Source: Rhizoctonia solani
Lineage: Eukaryota > Basidiomycota > Agaricomycetes > Cantharellales > Ceratobasidiaceae
Assembly (NCBI RefSeq): GCF_016906535.1
Contig: NC_057385.1
Span: 3,038,001-3,102,000, forward strand
DNA length: 64,000 nt
Reading direction: 5' to 3'
The stretch's first letter is position 1; the number at the start of each line of letters is the position of its first letter. Positions 24,691 to 37,858 of the stretch are shown here, one piece after another. The notes under the pieces are model-generated. The model was not told where the DNA came from. It saw nothing but the letters and a program-made list of their open reading frames with translations, and made no database searches. A program made the position numbers and the translations under genes.

Positions 24691-26553
24691 TTCAAAGGGA
24701 TATCTGGATGAGCAGGGTGGTGTGGGTGTCGGTATAGCCACTGTTGCTGGTGACCCGTGGCTGTGTAGGTGAAATAAGCGCTTGTTGCTCCGTGAATAAT
24801 TTAATTAGAATCCATTTGCAGCCAACACGGCGCTAATTAGACTCATATGTCGATCGTAGGCGAAACGCGCGAGATTTAGAGTCCACGACTCGCCTAAAAT
24901 TCGGGAATATTCTTTGGACGGCTTCCTTTAGGGCTGCGATAATGAATTGACCGTATTCCGAGTCAGCATGTTTGGCTAGGAACTCTTCCTAATCACACAC
25001 ACAAGCTTGTGCACTTGTGGAGGAAAATTATATATTGCCGATCAGATTCGCAGGCCCTAGAGGGCTTCCTCACTTTTCCGACGTTTAGACGAAATCTCGG
25101 CTCGTCCACATTGGTTTGCAAAGGGGTGTCTGATGAGCGCGACGGGTGGAATTGCACGCTAATTGAGTTCAGGGTGCTTGGGCCGAAGAAACATGCTCTC
25201 TTTGGATTTGTTCACGATTAGCCACAGCTTCGGTAGTTATGTCCGAAATGAAAGCGAACCTATCTCTCGGGAGAGGTTTGGTACGGAGCCGTGGCTAGCC
25301 TCAGGGTCTGGGAAGCCTTGTTTGATCTTCAAAGGTGTCTCGCTGATAAGCCGGTAATGATGGGCTGTATTTCACTGAGTGTCGGGTTCGTTCATGAGTC
25401 TAGCGACGGCACAGCTGGAATTAGTACCAGATACGCAAATTAGCAACCAGAGTATGACATGACTAAGAATATATAATCGGCTAAATTATCCACATCTTAG
25501 ATGCTACAATAACGTTATGCGTGTGTATTGTTGTCAATTGAGCCGAGCGGCCCCCGGTCCCCCTCATGCGCGGATAGTTTCGTACAGATTGCGTAGGAAT
25601 TTTCTGTATCGAGGGATCCGAGACAAGTTCGAGAACATATTAAATCAATGCCACGTGCCAACGAATATACAGCACATGTTATCACATTCAAAGTGATAGA
25701 CACGTCTGTCTTGGTACCAGAAAACATTTACTTGGTTCGAATTTGTCTATTGGGCCGGGCCTATGCCTCCCTTGACGCCTGCACCGGTAGTGGGCAACGA
25801 TTGGCCGAGCTGAAATTTAGCGTCCCTGGGTTCGAGAAATGGCAGAACTTGAATGACAAGGTACAGGCGGGGTTGTCTCGTGGAAAGCGGCCGGTTGCAC
25901 GTGGGAGTTAACTTCCGAGCAAGGGACCATCTCTTACCTGCGGCCCTCGTTGATGGTCGAGTTGTCAAGCGTTTGCGTTGTGGCTGAGAAGGAAGCCTAC
26001 CACAGAAGCAGGTCGATTCCCTCTCACGTCGCAAACAATGGGTGAGATCAGCTTTTAAATTTAAGATGCAAATCCTCGTGATTGTCTAGGGTAAGTTGTG
26101 TGTATCAGTCCCTCGGAGCGGTAGACCAACCGGGTTGTTACGTCACACTCTGAAAATCGGGACAGGCATTACCAGTTGAAGCCTGCATCTAAGCGTAGAG
26201 GACTACATTCCGGCCATAACCCCAGATCCGATGACTACGAATAGACTTCAGTTGAGGCCGTGGATGAAATGTCTTTGGATCGATGGCTTTCCGTAAACGG
26301 TACTCTGGAGCACTTGTACCTCTCCCGCGGTCCGCGCGACTAGGCCCGCCTACAGAATGCAACGTCTTCCGACCTTCATCCAGAAGCCCTTCCTTGTACC
26401 ATACTCCCGTTGATTCACGTTCCTGTACGCCACGCACATTTACACACTTAGCCTTTGTTTAAATACCGTGCCCCACCAACCCATACCTTCACACCCTCAC
26501 CTCCTCGCCCCCATCCTTCTCGCGACTCACGCCACTGTCTATCTGTGCCTATC
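24691..26553. other. Gene-poor region upstream of Gti1/Pac2 gene
   Basis: Divergent region between elongin A and the Gti1/Pac2-type gene. Frames of 60-95 codons (for example 25648-25911) show no recognisable domain. WOPR regulators often have long promoters, so the space may be regulatory (inference). The 26480-26550 stretch is C/T-rich, as in many fungal 5' leaders. Confidence 0.4.
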
Positions 26554-27793
26554 ATGTTCTGCGTTGCCGGCCATGACATTCAACGACCAACTCACCCTCG
26601 ATTACATGTACGAGATGCTCGGGACGCACAGGTGGGTATTGCTATACCTTGTTCACCGCAGCGAGCGGGCGCCTGACTAAAGTTCGATCCTAGATAATGT
26701 TTGAAGCTTGCCGTCTCGGTTTGCTCACCCCCGTTTCGAGAAGATTGAACGATAGCGAACGGGCCATGTTCATAAATCTGGTTCCGTCTTTGTCTGGCAA
26801 GAGGCTGATGTAGGTACAACTCATTTGACTGGTCGCCCAGCAACTAACAGCCAGGGTAGGATGATATCGGCCTCAAACGTTGGACAGATGGGCTCATGTG
26901 GAGTTGCTCACGGATGCGCGAGCCATTCTTGGTCAGTTACAATTATGTTTCCTCACGACCAGGGTGCTGAAACTAGTCGGAGTATAGTTCTATGAGGAAA
27001 AAACTCTGGGCGACCAGCTCGATCCAAACAATATGAAGTGAGTGGACCCAGCCTGTATTTGCGTCCATGTCCTGATCTTAATTAATCTTCAGGCGCAAAG
27101 ACCTTGTGGGCACGAAGCACGCCAAGGAACTACCTTCAACCGGGCTCCTGGTAAAGCAAACCTACTCTGCCATCGTGACATTACCCGGGTCACCACCTGA
27201 CGCCAAAAAACGAAAGTGGCATATCACTTGCTACTTTACCCACGAAGACTTTCCTCATCTCCCCACACTCGATATGTATCCCGTGAGTAAATGTCCTGTC
27301 TTACTACGGCGCATGCGCTCAATGATTTTTAATAGGAAAAAACGTAAAAGTCCCTCCTGGCGTATACAGGAGTGGCAAATCGCGGCAGAGCGCACGAAGC
27401 AATGGCGACTTTGGCTACACAGATGGCAATAGCTCGAGAAGAACATCTCCTTCTCCGCTGAGCTCCCCAATAATACCCAATACTCCAACTACTCGTGGGT
27501 CATCACGATCAAGTTCGGCTACTAGCTCTCCATTAGTTGCACACTCCGGCATCCAATGGGGGGTAGATCGACAAGTCCTAGGACCCCATGGATACCCTAT
27601 AGACAGGAGAAGCTACGACCCACACGTGGTGGAGATGAGCTCGCTGGAACTTCCTGCCATACGGCCCAACAGTGCCTCCCTTCGACGGTCCGATACTTAT
27701 GCTTTACGACATCCCCATGATTCTATTCAACCGTATGAGCCGAGGTGCTCGGAAGATGAAAGGATGATCCGTGCATTGAACAGGTCACTATGA
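26554..27793 (+). CDS. Gti1/Pac2 (WOPR) family transcriptional regulator
   Basis: WOPR-domain proteins (Wor1, Ryp1, Gti1, Pac2) are fungal DNA-binding regulators of morphological switching, sporulation and nutrient response. The assembled protein reads RPTHPRLHVRDARDAQ, then IMFEACRLGLL, RRLNDSERAMF, SGSVFVWQEAD, DDIGLKRWTDGLMWSCSRMR and EPFLFYEEKTLGDQLDP, which follows the WOPR box order (SG-VFVW-E...RWTDG..WS.SR). Part two has LVKQTYSAIVTLPGSPPDAK and WHITCYFTHEDFPHLPTLD, then VPPGVYRSGKSRQSARS and a Ser/Thr/Pro-rich tail to the stop at 27791-27793. At least five introns are present. Near 26776 the frame slips by one base between ERAMFIN and SGSVFVW; a lost T would explain it. The tail suggests a basidiomycete-type member. 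Targets are unknown. Confidence 0.8.
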
Positions 27794-28103
27794 TTCACCA
27801 CTCTATTCCCCGGCGCTGATATTCACGGACATTTTATTATTGGGAACCGGTTTCTTCTTATCTCTCTGTATCATTAGTTTTTGTAAATATAGGGCTATGC
27901 ATTACTAATGTAAAAAGGATATGCAACATCTCCAGCTGTGTGGTCAACGAATGGGCATGGTTGAATAGGGGTAACGCATACAGAGTTGACAATCACGTGA
28001 TATTCCGGAGACCCTGGCGCTTAAGCTCAATTCAATAGGAGTTCTCGGTCAGCGCCCATATTGTGGAGTGGGTTGCGTTTGAGACGTTTTGTGTTTATGG
28101 AGA
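27794..28103. other. Tandem intergenic region
   Basis: 3' end of the Gti1/Pac2-type gene and promoter of the myotubularin gene. A CACGTGA string occurs near 27993-27999. No gene is seen. Confidence 0.4.
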
Positions 28104-31100
28104 ATGGAAACCATTAAGATAGCCAAGGTAAACGTTTGGCGCAGAATATCGGGAATGTTGCTAATGAATCAATAGGTCAATGATGTTACGCTGGTCAAAA
28201 GTGGAGTTCAACAGCAGGGGACCCTTCATCTAACAGCCCACAACCTCATATTTCAGAAGAATGACGATCAAGAAACGTGGGTGCGTGTGCGTTTAGTATA
28301 GGAGAACTAAGCATCTAAGAATTATCACAGATCCCATATTCCTTGATATCCCTCGTTACGCGGCTGCCACAAACGCTCACTGGATCTTCCCCAATCTCAG
28401 TACGTTGCCGGACGTTTGAGAACTTAACCTTTTACTTTGCAAACCCTCAACATGCGTCGGATGTCTTTGACAGTGTGCGAGAGTCTACAGTCGCGAGTGA
28501 GCTGGGTTCCACGCGACCTGGAGTTCACACACTTACGCACCAATAGCATCGGTCACGAAGCTTTACGCTTTCTTCTACACGCCCCCCGCTGGTACCCCCC
28601 ATGATGGCTGGTCGATGTTCACTCCAAGAGAAGAGTTTGGAAGAATGGGCCTCGGGACTCGTACCAAAGCTTGGCGATTTACTGAAATCAATAAAGATTA
28701 TTCGGTAGGATATCATCACATTGGTCAATTCAGCTCTACTGACGTGTTTACTAGTTTTGTCCAACTTATCCTGCGACGTTGGTCGTACCGGCTCGTATCA
28801 GCGATGCTACTCTTTCTTATGCCGCCAAATACCGGAGTAAAGCTCGTATCCCTTCTTTGTCCTACCTGCATTGGGGGAACTTTGTGAGTTGACCCATCTG
28901 ATCATATTCATCCACGCTAAGTCTTCAGGGAATCTCATAGGCAACCATCACACGGTGTAGTCAACCGATGGTTGGATTGACCAACAATCGCTCGGTACAA
29001 GATGAAAAATTGATTGAGGCCATCTTCCAATCACATCATTCTGCTCATTCCGTCTACGCCGGACCTCCTGACGGGCGTTCTCGATCAACATCTTCCCTAG
29101 TTTACGGTGCAACACCTGTCAACTTGATTATTGATGCCCGACCTACCACGAACGCGATGGCGAACGCCGCCAAGGGCGCTGGGACGGAGAACATGGATAA
29201 CTACAAGGAAGCGAGGAAAGTTTACCTCGGTATCGATAATATACATGTCATGCGGGACTCTCTCGCCAGGGTAGCAGAGGCCTTGTACGAAGCTGATATG
29301 CTCGCAACTATGTCGGGTTCAAATTCGGTACCATCGGACGCCTTGGGACCTGAGGCATCCAGGCTTGCGTTTCTTGATCGACAGGCTCTTAGGCGTTCTG
29401 GCTGGATAAAGCACCTGACATCTATCCTGGAAGGTACCTTGATTATTGTGAAGACCATCCATATCAACGCATCGCACGCTTTATTACACTGTTCGGATGG
29501 GTGGGATAGGACCGCCCAGTTATCATCGCTCGCTCAAATCTGTCTCGATCCTTACTTTAGAACTCTCCGTGGATTCTATGTGCTTGTGGAAAAGGAATGG
29601 CTATCGTTTGGCCACAAGTTCCTCGACCGCTGCGGGCATTTGTCCTCTGAGAAACTGTTTGTAACCGCCCCGAACGAAGGAGGGGGCAGCAGTGATGCAG
29701 CTCAAGCTTTTTTTGCTTCCGTCCAGAACAAATTCTCCGGCCAGTCACATCTCAAGGAAACAAGCCCGGTCTTTCACCAATTCTTGGAGTCGCTTTGGCA
29801 AATCTACCGCCAATTTCCCACACGTTTTGAATACAACGAGGATTTTCTCCTGAAAGTATACTATCATTTGAACTCGTGCCAATTCGGCACCTTCCTATTC
29901 AACTGCGAGCGAGAGAGACGTGTTGCCGACGGAAATCAACTTTCAGCTGAACAGCGAACGCGTAGCGCCTGGGATTGGTTTGAAGCTCATCGATCCCAAT
30001 GGCTCAATTCCGATTACGACCCTTCGTCCAACATTCCAACTCGTGATACAACTGTGCTAATCCCAGACTCAAAGGATGTTCGTTTCTGGTATCGATTGTA
30101 CGGTCGCGGGGATGAAGAAATGAATGGTGGGGGTATAACTAATCAAGCAACTGCATCTGGGGTCGAGCTACGAGGTCCAGTAGTTGGATCGGAAGACGAT
30201 CCCGTCCTTGCCGGCTCACCACTTGCTGTTCTTACTCCGTCTGCCACGCCTCCCCCATCAGGGGACTTGGGTAGCCAACGAGCACCCTACCAGCCTCGGT
30301 CCCCTACCCGTATCAAGCGAGTATCTTCGGGTTTACCTTCTACGGCAAGTACGCCTCCACCAACAAGTTCTCGCCAAGATAGCCTCAGACCATTTGCCTC
30401 GACAAATTCGGCATTCTCTATGCAGGCCGGTGGGAGTGATGCACGAGATGCTCTTGCCCCATCGCGTGCATGGAGGAACGCAGCTGAAGGACTTGCTGCG
30501 GGTGCTGGGGGCGTGAGATCCGTGTGGGCATCCCTATCGTCTAACGCAACGGCTGCCTTCCAAGCTGCTCAGGCTGCATACGACACAAGCGTCAGGGACT
30601 ATGGTACCCCAAATAACGATTCCAGCCCGCGTATGCGTGAAGATATACTTAGCAATGGAGGTGAACTACCTACCGTTAGCAAAATGGGGAGTCTAGGCCG
30701 AAACTCTGGTTCAGCCTCAGTAACTCGTAGTGCTCCAATCCCTGATGTGCTGAGCAACCCTTGGGCCGACCAAGCACCCGTTTCAGCGCCCACAACCCCT
30801 CATAGACTTGACATTGCTGCCCCCACCCCCATTGGGGTTGCAGAATTAAAGCCGTTAGTAGACGTTAACCAACAACCATGGGCGCGGCCGGCAGCATCTC
30901 CCTCATCCCATGCTAAATCGACCCAACCATCGTTGGTGAACTCCATAGGCTCGCTTTCCTCGTCACTCTCAGACCTGACCCTCTTGACTGAACCCAATTT
31001 ATCGCGTTCTCAGTCTTCTGCATCGCCTAGGCTACCTCCAACCGAACCCGTTCTCTCCAACAATGATGGGCATCAGCCACAATCCAGCGTAGCGGATATT

Positions 31101-31127
31101 GATCCTTTAGGTGTTGGCTTTAGATGA
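28104..31127 (+). CDS. YMR1: Myotubularin-family phosphoinositide 3-phosphatase
   Basis: Removes the 3-phosphate from PI3P and PI(3,5)P2, controlling endosomal and vacuolar membrane identity. Six exons: 28104-28127, 28176-28280, 28331-28496, 28547-28704, 28755-28883 and 28941-31127, all frame-consistent (922 residues). The N-terminal PH-GRAM part includes GVQQQGTLHLTAHNLIFQK and IPYSLISLVTRLPQTLTGSS. The phosphatase domain has DGWSMFTPREEFGRMGLGTR, AWRFTEINKDYSFCPTYPAT, CSQPMVGLTNNRS and the active-site loop HCSDGWDRTAQ, a Cys-x5-Arg with Cys near residue 378. It continues through YVLVEKEWLSFGHKFLDRCG and FPTRFEYNEDFLLKVYYHLN. After NIPTRDTTVLIPDSKDVRFW comes a disordered Ser/Pro-rich C-terminal extension of about 300 residues, ending at the stop 31125-31127. 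A distant link to Gti1/Pac2 by position only. Confidence 0.9.
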
Positions 31128-31977
31128 GGGTACTACTTTCTTGCCTTTCGTGTATGTACGTGGCGTTTCCTCATGTAGCTGTATCCCTGACTGTCAGTAC
31201 GAACTGTATGCGTGCGCTATATACCAAATGCTTCTCTCTCTTCGAAACCTGGCCACGGCTCGGGTTATTATAGTAAATAGATATCCGAATAGAGTGTTGG
31301 CACTCTTTGCATGCATTGAACTTAGTGGGGAGACCGCCAATGAATAAGAAAGCTTCTATGCGCCCAAAGCCAATGGCTGTGGTTTGACTGATAGAACGTA
31401 TAGATAACGCTAGCTATGCGCGAGTAAAGTAAAACTTGAACCCGAAGGGTGCATACTTTTGAAATTCTGGCGCGAAGCTAACGCCGACAGATCCGCAGGT
31501 ACGATTAGAAAATTGTTGCACGTTGCTCCGAAATGGGCTCATGATTATTTGTCTCATCTGACACCATCGTGACCTACAACTTCCGCGCCCTCGAGACCCC
31601 AGAAGTCAAAGCTTGGTTGTTGTACCGTCTTAATGCTTGAGCAGACACATATTTAAAATTTATAGTAAGCTATGAATAGCCAAATATTTTCGATAGTGGT
31701 GCTCAATGTGTCTCCTATAAAGAGATATACCAGAATCTTTGTACTGTTTATTGAGGGTATCAAGAGTCCGGGAACGGGGCCGTAAACGAAGTTGGCTATG
31801 CTACTCAACATGCAAATTGCGTGATCATGTAAAAGATCATAAAAGTTTGGATCGAATAAATACGCTCTTGACGCTCATCCAGAACTTCAGCTTTACCACC
31901 TCCATCTCCTTTTCGCTTTGGGGTATCCACTTTTCCTTACCCAATCACTCTTGTTTAGATTTTAGACATAGAACAAA
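31128..31977. other. Promoter region of SAM synthetase gene
   Basis: AT-rich tandem gap. A TATA-like tataaaga lies at about 31716-31723, and the 100 nt before the start codon are C/T-rich, ending aacaaaATG, as in highly expressed fungal genes. Small frames here are not convincing. Confidence 0.45.
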
Positions 31978-33381
31978 ATGACTGTTAACGGTGCTACTCA
32001 TGCGGCTCTCGCTCCTGGCCACTTTTTGTTCACCTCGGAATCTGTTGGTGAAGGCACCCTGGTGCGTTTCAAAAAAATCAAAATACACGTTTACTTAGTT
32101 GTTGACGCGTCTCAAACGCGTTTTACAGATAAAATCTGCGACCAGGTCTCCGATGCTATTGTAAGTGAAGCTATATTAGGCGCTTGTTCATTTATTCAAT
32201 ACTATTATATCTAGTTGGATGCTTGCTGGAACAGGATCCTTTCTCCAAGGTTGCTTGCGAAACCGCTTCCAAAACCGGAATGATCATGGTCTTTGGAGAA
32301 ATTTCTACCAAGGCCCAGATCGACTACCAAGCCGTAATCCGTAACACTATCAAGCAGATCGGATACGATGATTCCTCCAAGGGTTTCGATTACAAGACCT
32401 GTAACATCCTGGTTGCGATTGAGCAACAGTCGCCTGATATTGCTCAAGGTCTTGACCACGGATCTCTTGAAGCACACGGTGCTGGTGATCAGGGTATCAT
32501 GTTCGGCTATGCTACCGACGAGACCCCTGAATACATGCCTTTGACCATCGTGCTTGCCCACAAGCTCAACAAGGCCATGTCGATTGCTCGTCGTACTGGT
32601 GCTCCCCTGGCTCCGTCCCGACTCCAAGACTCAGGTCACCATTGAATACAAGAAGGACGGCGGTGCCACTATTCCCCTTCGCGTTGACACCATCGTCATT
32701 TCCACCCAGCATGCTGAGGAAATTTCCACCGAGGAATTGCGAAACGAGATCTTGGAGAAGATCGTCAAGGAGGTTATTCCTGCCAAGCTCCTAGATGATA
32801 AGACTATCTATCACATCCAACCCTCCGGCCGTTTCGTCATCGGCGGACCTCAGGGTGACGCTGGATTGACTGGACGAAAGATCATCGTCGACACCTACGG
32901 AGGCTGGGGTGCCCACGGTGGAGGTGCATTCTCTGGAAAGGATTTCTCCAAGGTCGATCGCTCCGCCGCATACACCGCTCGTTGGATTGCCAAGTCTCTC
33001 GTTGCCGCCGGCCTAGCCCGCCGTGCTCTCGTTCAACTTTCCTACGCTATCGGAGGTAGGTTCTGTGTCTCGAACTTTTATCACCACTAACAACCTTATG
33101 TGTTCCCAGTTGCCGAGCCCCTATCGATCTATGTCGACACATATGGTACTGGTAAGAAGACAGATGAAGAACTGGTCGAGATTATCAAGAAGCACTGGGA
33201 CCTCCGACCAGGTGTTATTGGTACGTTTAGTTTCAGTACTCATACAAGCACATAAGCTTATCACGTCATTCCAGTCCGCGAGTTAAACCTCCAGCGTCCA
33301 CAATATCTCAAGACTGCCTCCTACGGCCACTTTGGCAACGATGAATACGAGTGGGAGAAGCCCAAGCAACTCCAGTTCTGA
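31978..33381 (+). CDS. SAM2: S-adenosylmethionine synthetase, three frame slips
   Basis: Makes S-adenosylmethionine from methionine and ATP, the methyl donor of the cell; usually essential. Family sequence is present from [12 protein letters not shown] through [120 protein letters not shown] and [14 protein letters not shown]. Four introns are visible (about 32060-32128, 32161-32215, 33055-33110 and 33221-33274). Three deletions break the frame: one base near 32055, which destroys the GHPDK motif, one near 32226 (DAC-LEQD) and two near 32604 (TGA-LPWL). The rest is perfectly conserved, and the motif is indispensable, so consensus errors are the likely cause. If real, this copy could not make active enzyme. 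The gene symbol follows yeast usage. Confidence 0.88.
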
Positions 33382-36300
33382 GCGCCGTTGTACGGTCGGG
33401 CCTTGCATTGACTTGTCCTCAGCCAGACACCTTCACAGACAGAAAGTTCATCCTTTCTGCATCGTTATTTATTATTGCATTGCGCTGCCCATGACCGTTA
33501 TCCTTACGCATGTTTCCTTAGCCTCCTGCACAGCCCTTTTTTTCGTCCTCTGGTCTACAGACCTCTTTATCATCACTTTAATCTGGAGTACCCACACATA
33601 GAGTTGTGTTTTTACGTGTACGAATGTTAAACATCGCGCTCAACCGTGATTAAACTTGATTGTGATTCGTTTGATGATGATCCTCAGGGCTGGCAACTTC
33701 GCATCACCGGTAAAAGATTATCTTGCCAACACAAGACATTCATCGTTTCATCAGACCTGTAAGCGCCCGGCAGTGCAGAGGCTTAGGGAACTTTTGTTCC
33801 ATTTTCCACGCTCTCTTATATCTTGGGTGTGGGCACCCTAGTGGTGGAGCATTAGGCTGAAACAAAGTCGACATCTTACACCAAACACAAGGAAATTTTA
33901 GTTACTAAAAGCGTACCCCGTTTGGTGTTGAGCCTATTCAGGGTCCATATGGCAAGTAACTGGGGCGGCTTAGCTGTCTGTGGTCGAGGAGCAAGACCCA
34001 AGTGACCAAACACTCCAGCACGAACCTGAGGCATCGTCACTAACTTGGTATCGCCCAGAGACACCACAGGCCAGTTTGCCGTATATTCATAGATCTAGTC
34101 CTCGATTTGGTAACAAACCTATCTTTTCTACTATCCCACGCCGCTGGAGTGTTATGACACATAACTTCATAAACTTCTGAATCATTCCTCTTATGTTGGT
34201 TTGGAGGGTCGCAAGCTATAAAGAGAGTCCTATCAGCTACTCGATAAATATAAGGGTGAGCTTACGGTGACTTTGTGTAGATATTGCAAACCGCTAAGAT
34301 TTGGGGAATCGCTTGGGGTGGCCCGCTCAGTCCGGAGAATACTGGCGCTGCAATTACATAGGGTCACGTTGGCTTCCGAATAGAAGGGGAATGTGTTTAT
34401 AATGATGTTTCCTGTGTATACCATATTTGCTGAGTTAGAGAAAGATGCCCCAACGATGCCGTTCTACCCCGAACCATATGCCGACGGCTCGATTTAGAAG
34501 ATAGTGGATGAAACTGTCAGTTGTGTTGCAGGGAGCCAATTTATTTTGACAGGCTAATCCCCACCGATGATCAGTTTGTCCGGTCTGTTTGAGTGGCGAT
34601 ATATCCGAGGCAGTATGCCCGAGGCGTCACCCACCAAAACGTTGAAGTAACATACGCGTGTGGGGTGGGGCCACCATTTCGCGCGGCAGATTGTTCCAAA
34701 TGAGATTATCTAACAACTCCATCTCTATCTAAGCATCTAAGCGAAAGGCGGTAGCGTCTTCTTGTATATTTTGGTCGACTTGCCATTACGATGTAGGTGT
34801 ATGCGTAATTCATCACCCTACAGGCTGGCAAAGTTTGTCGGGCTATATGCACGGATAGAATAATAGCGGCTATACGACTTACCGAATCCCTGTTAGTTGT
34901 GATTATACCCACGTGGGAACCCAGACCAGTATTTGTTGATGCACATATATTCTGAGTTAGCCCTCCGGCGGCCCGCATGCATGCTTAATGTTCTAGAAAG
35001 CAGGGGTGGTTAACTGGTTAACATGTTATCTGGTGCGTAGTCGCGGATAGTCCATACCAATTTCTGACTACTTCGTGGATCTGGCTTCGATCAGTCTCGC
35101 AGCTGGACGTTACCACACCAACAAAGGTCGCCGCTATTGTGGTCGTGCCGCGTTGCAGGCTAACTCAAAGCACTTTGGAGAGAATCGAAGCTATTCGGAG
35201 AAGTTGGATACAAAGTCCCTATCGAACCGCGTAGCCCCGATAGCAACTCATACTGTCAGGAATCTAGGTCCTTCCGTACCTGGTATCACTTTAGACCTAG
35301 AAATCGCACACTATCGTATAGTAGGGCTTAACATATTTTGCTTTCCCGTAATTATTTGGGGTGGGTATCTGAATTAGAACTGATTTTTAGAGTTTAGGTG
35401 TCCCCAGAGCACTTGCGCAGGCTTACACACATCATTACTCCGAAGGCGTACCCAGGAGCCTGGTTCTCGAGGCGCTAAACTAGGTAAGAGCCTATGTCGA
35501 CAGCCAGCTTTTCGTTAATAGCTCCGGGAACTAAATAGAGCAGAGTATCCATCGACGGATCGACCGTGGCAGGAACTTCCATCCTTGCCGGATCAGCGGC
35601 TCGAAATGAGCTCACAAGATAATGTGAAGTTTGCAGGCGGTGCATGTGAAATACTTGGCAGTTCACCATGTAGACGTCTGGACACGCCTTGGTAGTATCC
35701 CCGACCTCATCTACGGGAAAAGGTTGGGGCAGAAGCCTTAACAAACTTGGTGGGGATCGCAACTTAGGAGCCCTGGAAATCGATTCAGCTCCTATGTGCA
35801 AAAACCTCTCGGCACCAGAGTTCGTCTAATACACTTGTGATTCCTCTCATAACGCTGGAGTCTCGATCTTCTTCCCGTACGCTCACGTTTGCACTTGGAG
35901 CCAGGATAGCGGAGTACGATTACATCCAATCTCCAGTCATCTGGATGTTCGCGTCACTTTCAGAGAATGACAAGGGGCCATAACCTCAAGATTGTGATGA
36001 GGCGCTCTCGCACGCTTGAATCACGGACCGAATATGTGGTACCCAACCTATGGGATATTCAGCATGCTTTTGCGAAGCGTCGAACGCGCATCGTACACCG
36101 ATTAAGTGTACATGTCAGAGTGATTACATTGATCCCGCCGACCAGGAATTCCCCTCCGCCGGCCAATAAGGACACTCATAGTAACCTTAGGTATTAGTTT
36201 GCTTTGATCAAAGTATCACAACATGGCTTACTCATGCTTAACATTCATTCGAGCCATATGGCTGATTGTGCTTGGGTAAAGGTACTTGATATGACCAATA

Positions 36301-37858
36301 AGCAAGACCTCTGAACATCCCACACTTCTACTAACATAATAACTCGCGTGAAATATGAGAAGCCACACCATAGTGTAACCACACAAAGTGATTGAGTGAG
36401 TCCGGGAAGCCGTGTTAATCAAGTCCTGAATGAGTCCTGAAAATATGACGTGGTTCCTTTATTAGGCACGCTCGATTCTGTGCTATATTGGGAAGCGCAC
36501 CCGTAGCCAAGAGAGTAGGAGTTGTACAGACACGGGCTATCGGAGACGAAATGTCACTCTGTTGGCTGTCAAGAGGTTTCTTTCGTAAGGTTGGAATATA
36601 TTGAGAGCGTTCAATCAGATCGCTGCGCGGGCAAAGTCCGCCGATTTGATGAAAAATAGGCATGCGAATGATGATGTATGCGTTGTGAGCGTATTTTGTA
36701 TTGCAGAAAATTGCTTTCTGGGTGTGTTATGGGAGGCGTAGTTTCCCGTCACGTACATTTTGTTGATGGATTAATGGCCATAACCACCACACAATTATAC
36801 GTTTATTGAAGGACACGCCCAACTTTATGAGATATAGAGTTACTCATGATATGGGGACCCTTGTAAGGCATGGATTTTTTCTCCCAGTCAATCGTGAGTC
36901 ACGGAAGACCGTAGCATACATCTTCAGTATTGAGTAGGAACATAGGGCCGAGCGCGTGGGGCCAACGCTAATCAGGCAAATGAACTATGTCATATGGTAC
37001 CAAGAATGAATCATAAGAGTAAATTGAGTGGAGAACCTATTAGAGAGTCGTGAGAGTTGTTCAATCACATCGGGACGGGTTGGATAAATGATCATATGGA
37101 GAATCCATCCATCAAGCACCCACAACATTCCCAATGAATGTCCGTATCAGATACATGCTTGCACCTTTTCATCGCATATTTTGTAGTCCCCAACGAGGTG
37201 GATAATTCGGTCATCATTGATGAGGCGGCAACCGTTACTGTCGACTTCTAAGCAAGGACCTGGGCGATCCCTACCCTTTCGCCTATGTGATTTACCGCGC
37301 AGGATCGACTGCCGTAGCCAGGAAAAGGTAAATCGTGATCGTCAGGTAAATTCAGAGTGGCTTGAGGCGGTGATACGCGGCTACTTCATTTTTTAGGTTT
37401 TAAAATCGTTGCCCCTTACATATTTGTACATAAAGCTTAACAATAAGCATGGGATCTTATAGAGCCGAGCTGCTGTAGCCCAGCGGAAGAACATATGTTC
37501 CCTGGCCACCCATGCCCGATCATGACACTCTCAAGATATATTTCGTCTCGTTTATACATCACCCATAGATCCCGTAAATCGCGAAGGATCAAATGCTTGC
37601 TGGGTGGTCCCAGGACTAAACTTTGTTGGTAACCTTGGATAAATGCACATCCTCGCCTCCCTCCTTCCCCAGACTCGACGGCTTGTATTTCATTGAGCCC
37701 GTTGATTCATCCAGCCTCAGACGGTCAATCATTTGTCCGACTCAGTACGAATTGCCTCACGCCTAAGATCAAGACGACTTGCAATTGGCTGAAACCACAT
37801 GTTCAATTTAATAATTCATCGATGCAAATGTAATAGACAGACAACTAGATGATACGCC
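33382..37858. other. Long gene-poor region (4.5 kb)
   Basis: After the SAM synthetase 3' region I find no gene I can support. Frames such as 35075-35377 (+) and 35475-35801 (-, 108 codons) lack recognisable motifs, and no splice chain extends them. No long terminal repeat, transposase or reverse-transcriptase signature is evident by eye. Composition is mixed and AT-richer than the adjoining exons. Non-coding RNA or an old decayed element cannot be excluded. Confidence 0.5.

Noticed and set aside
35475..35801. 108-codon minus-strand frame in the 34-38 kb gap
   Set aside because: No motif, no upstream or downstream exon chain; not supported.
37480..37540. tRNA-like string near agcccagcggaag
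   Set aside because: No matching acceptor stem, anticodon arm or B-box (GGTTCGANNCC) could be assembled.
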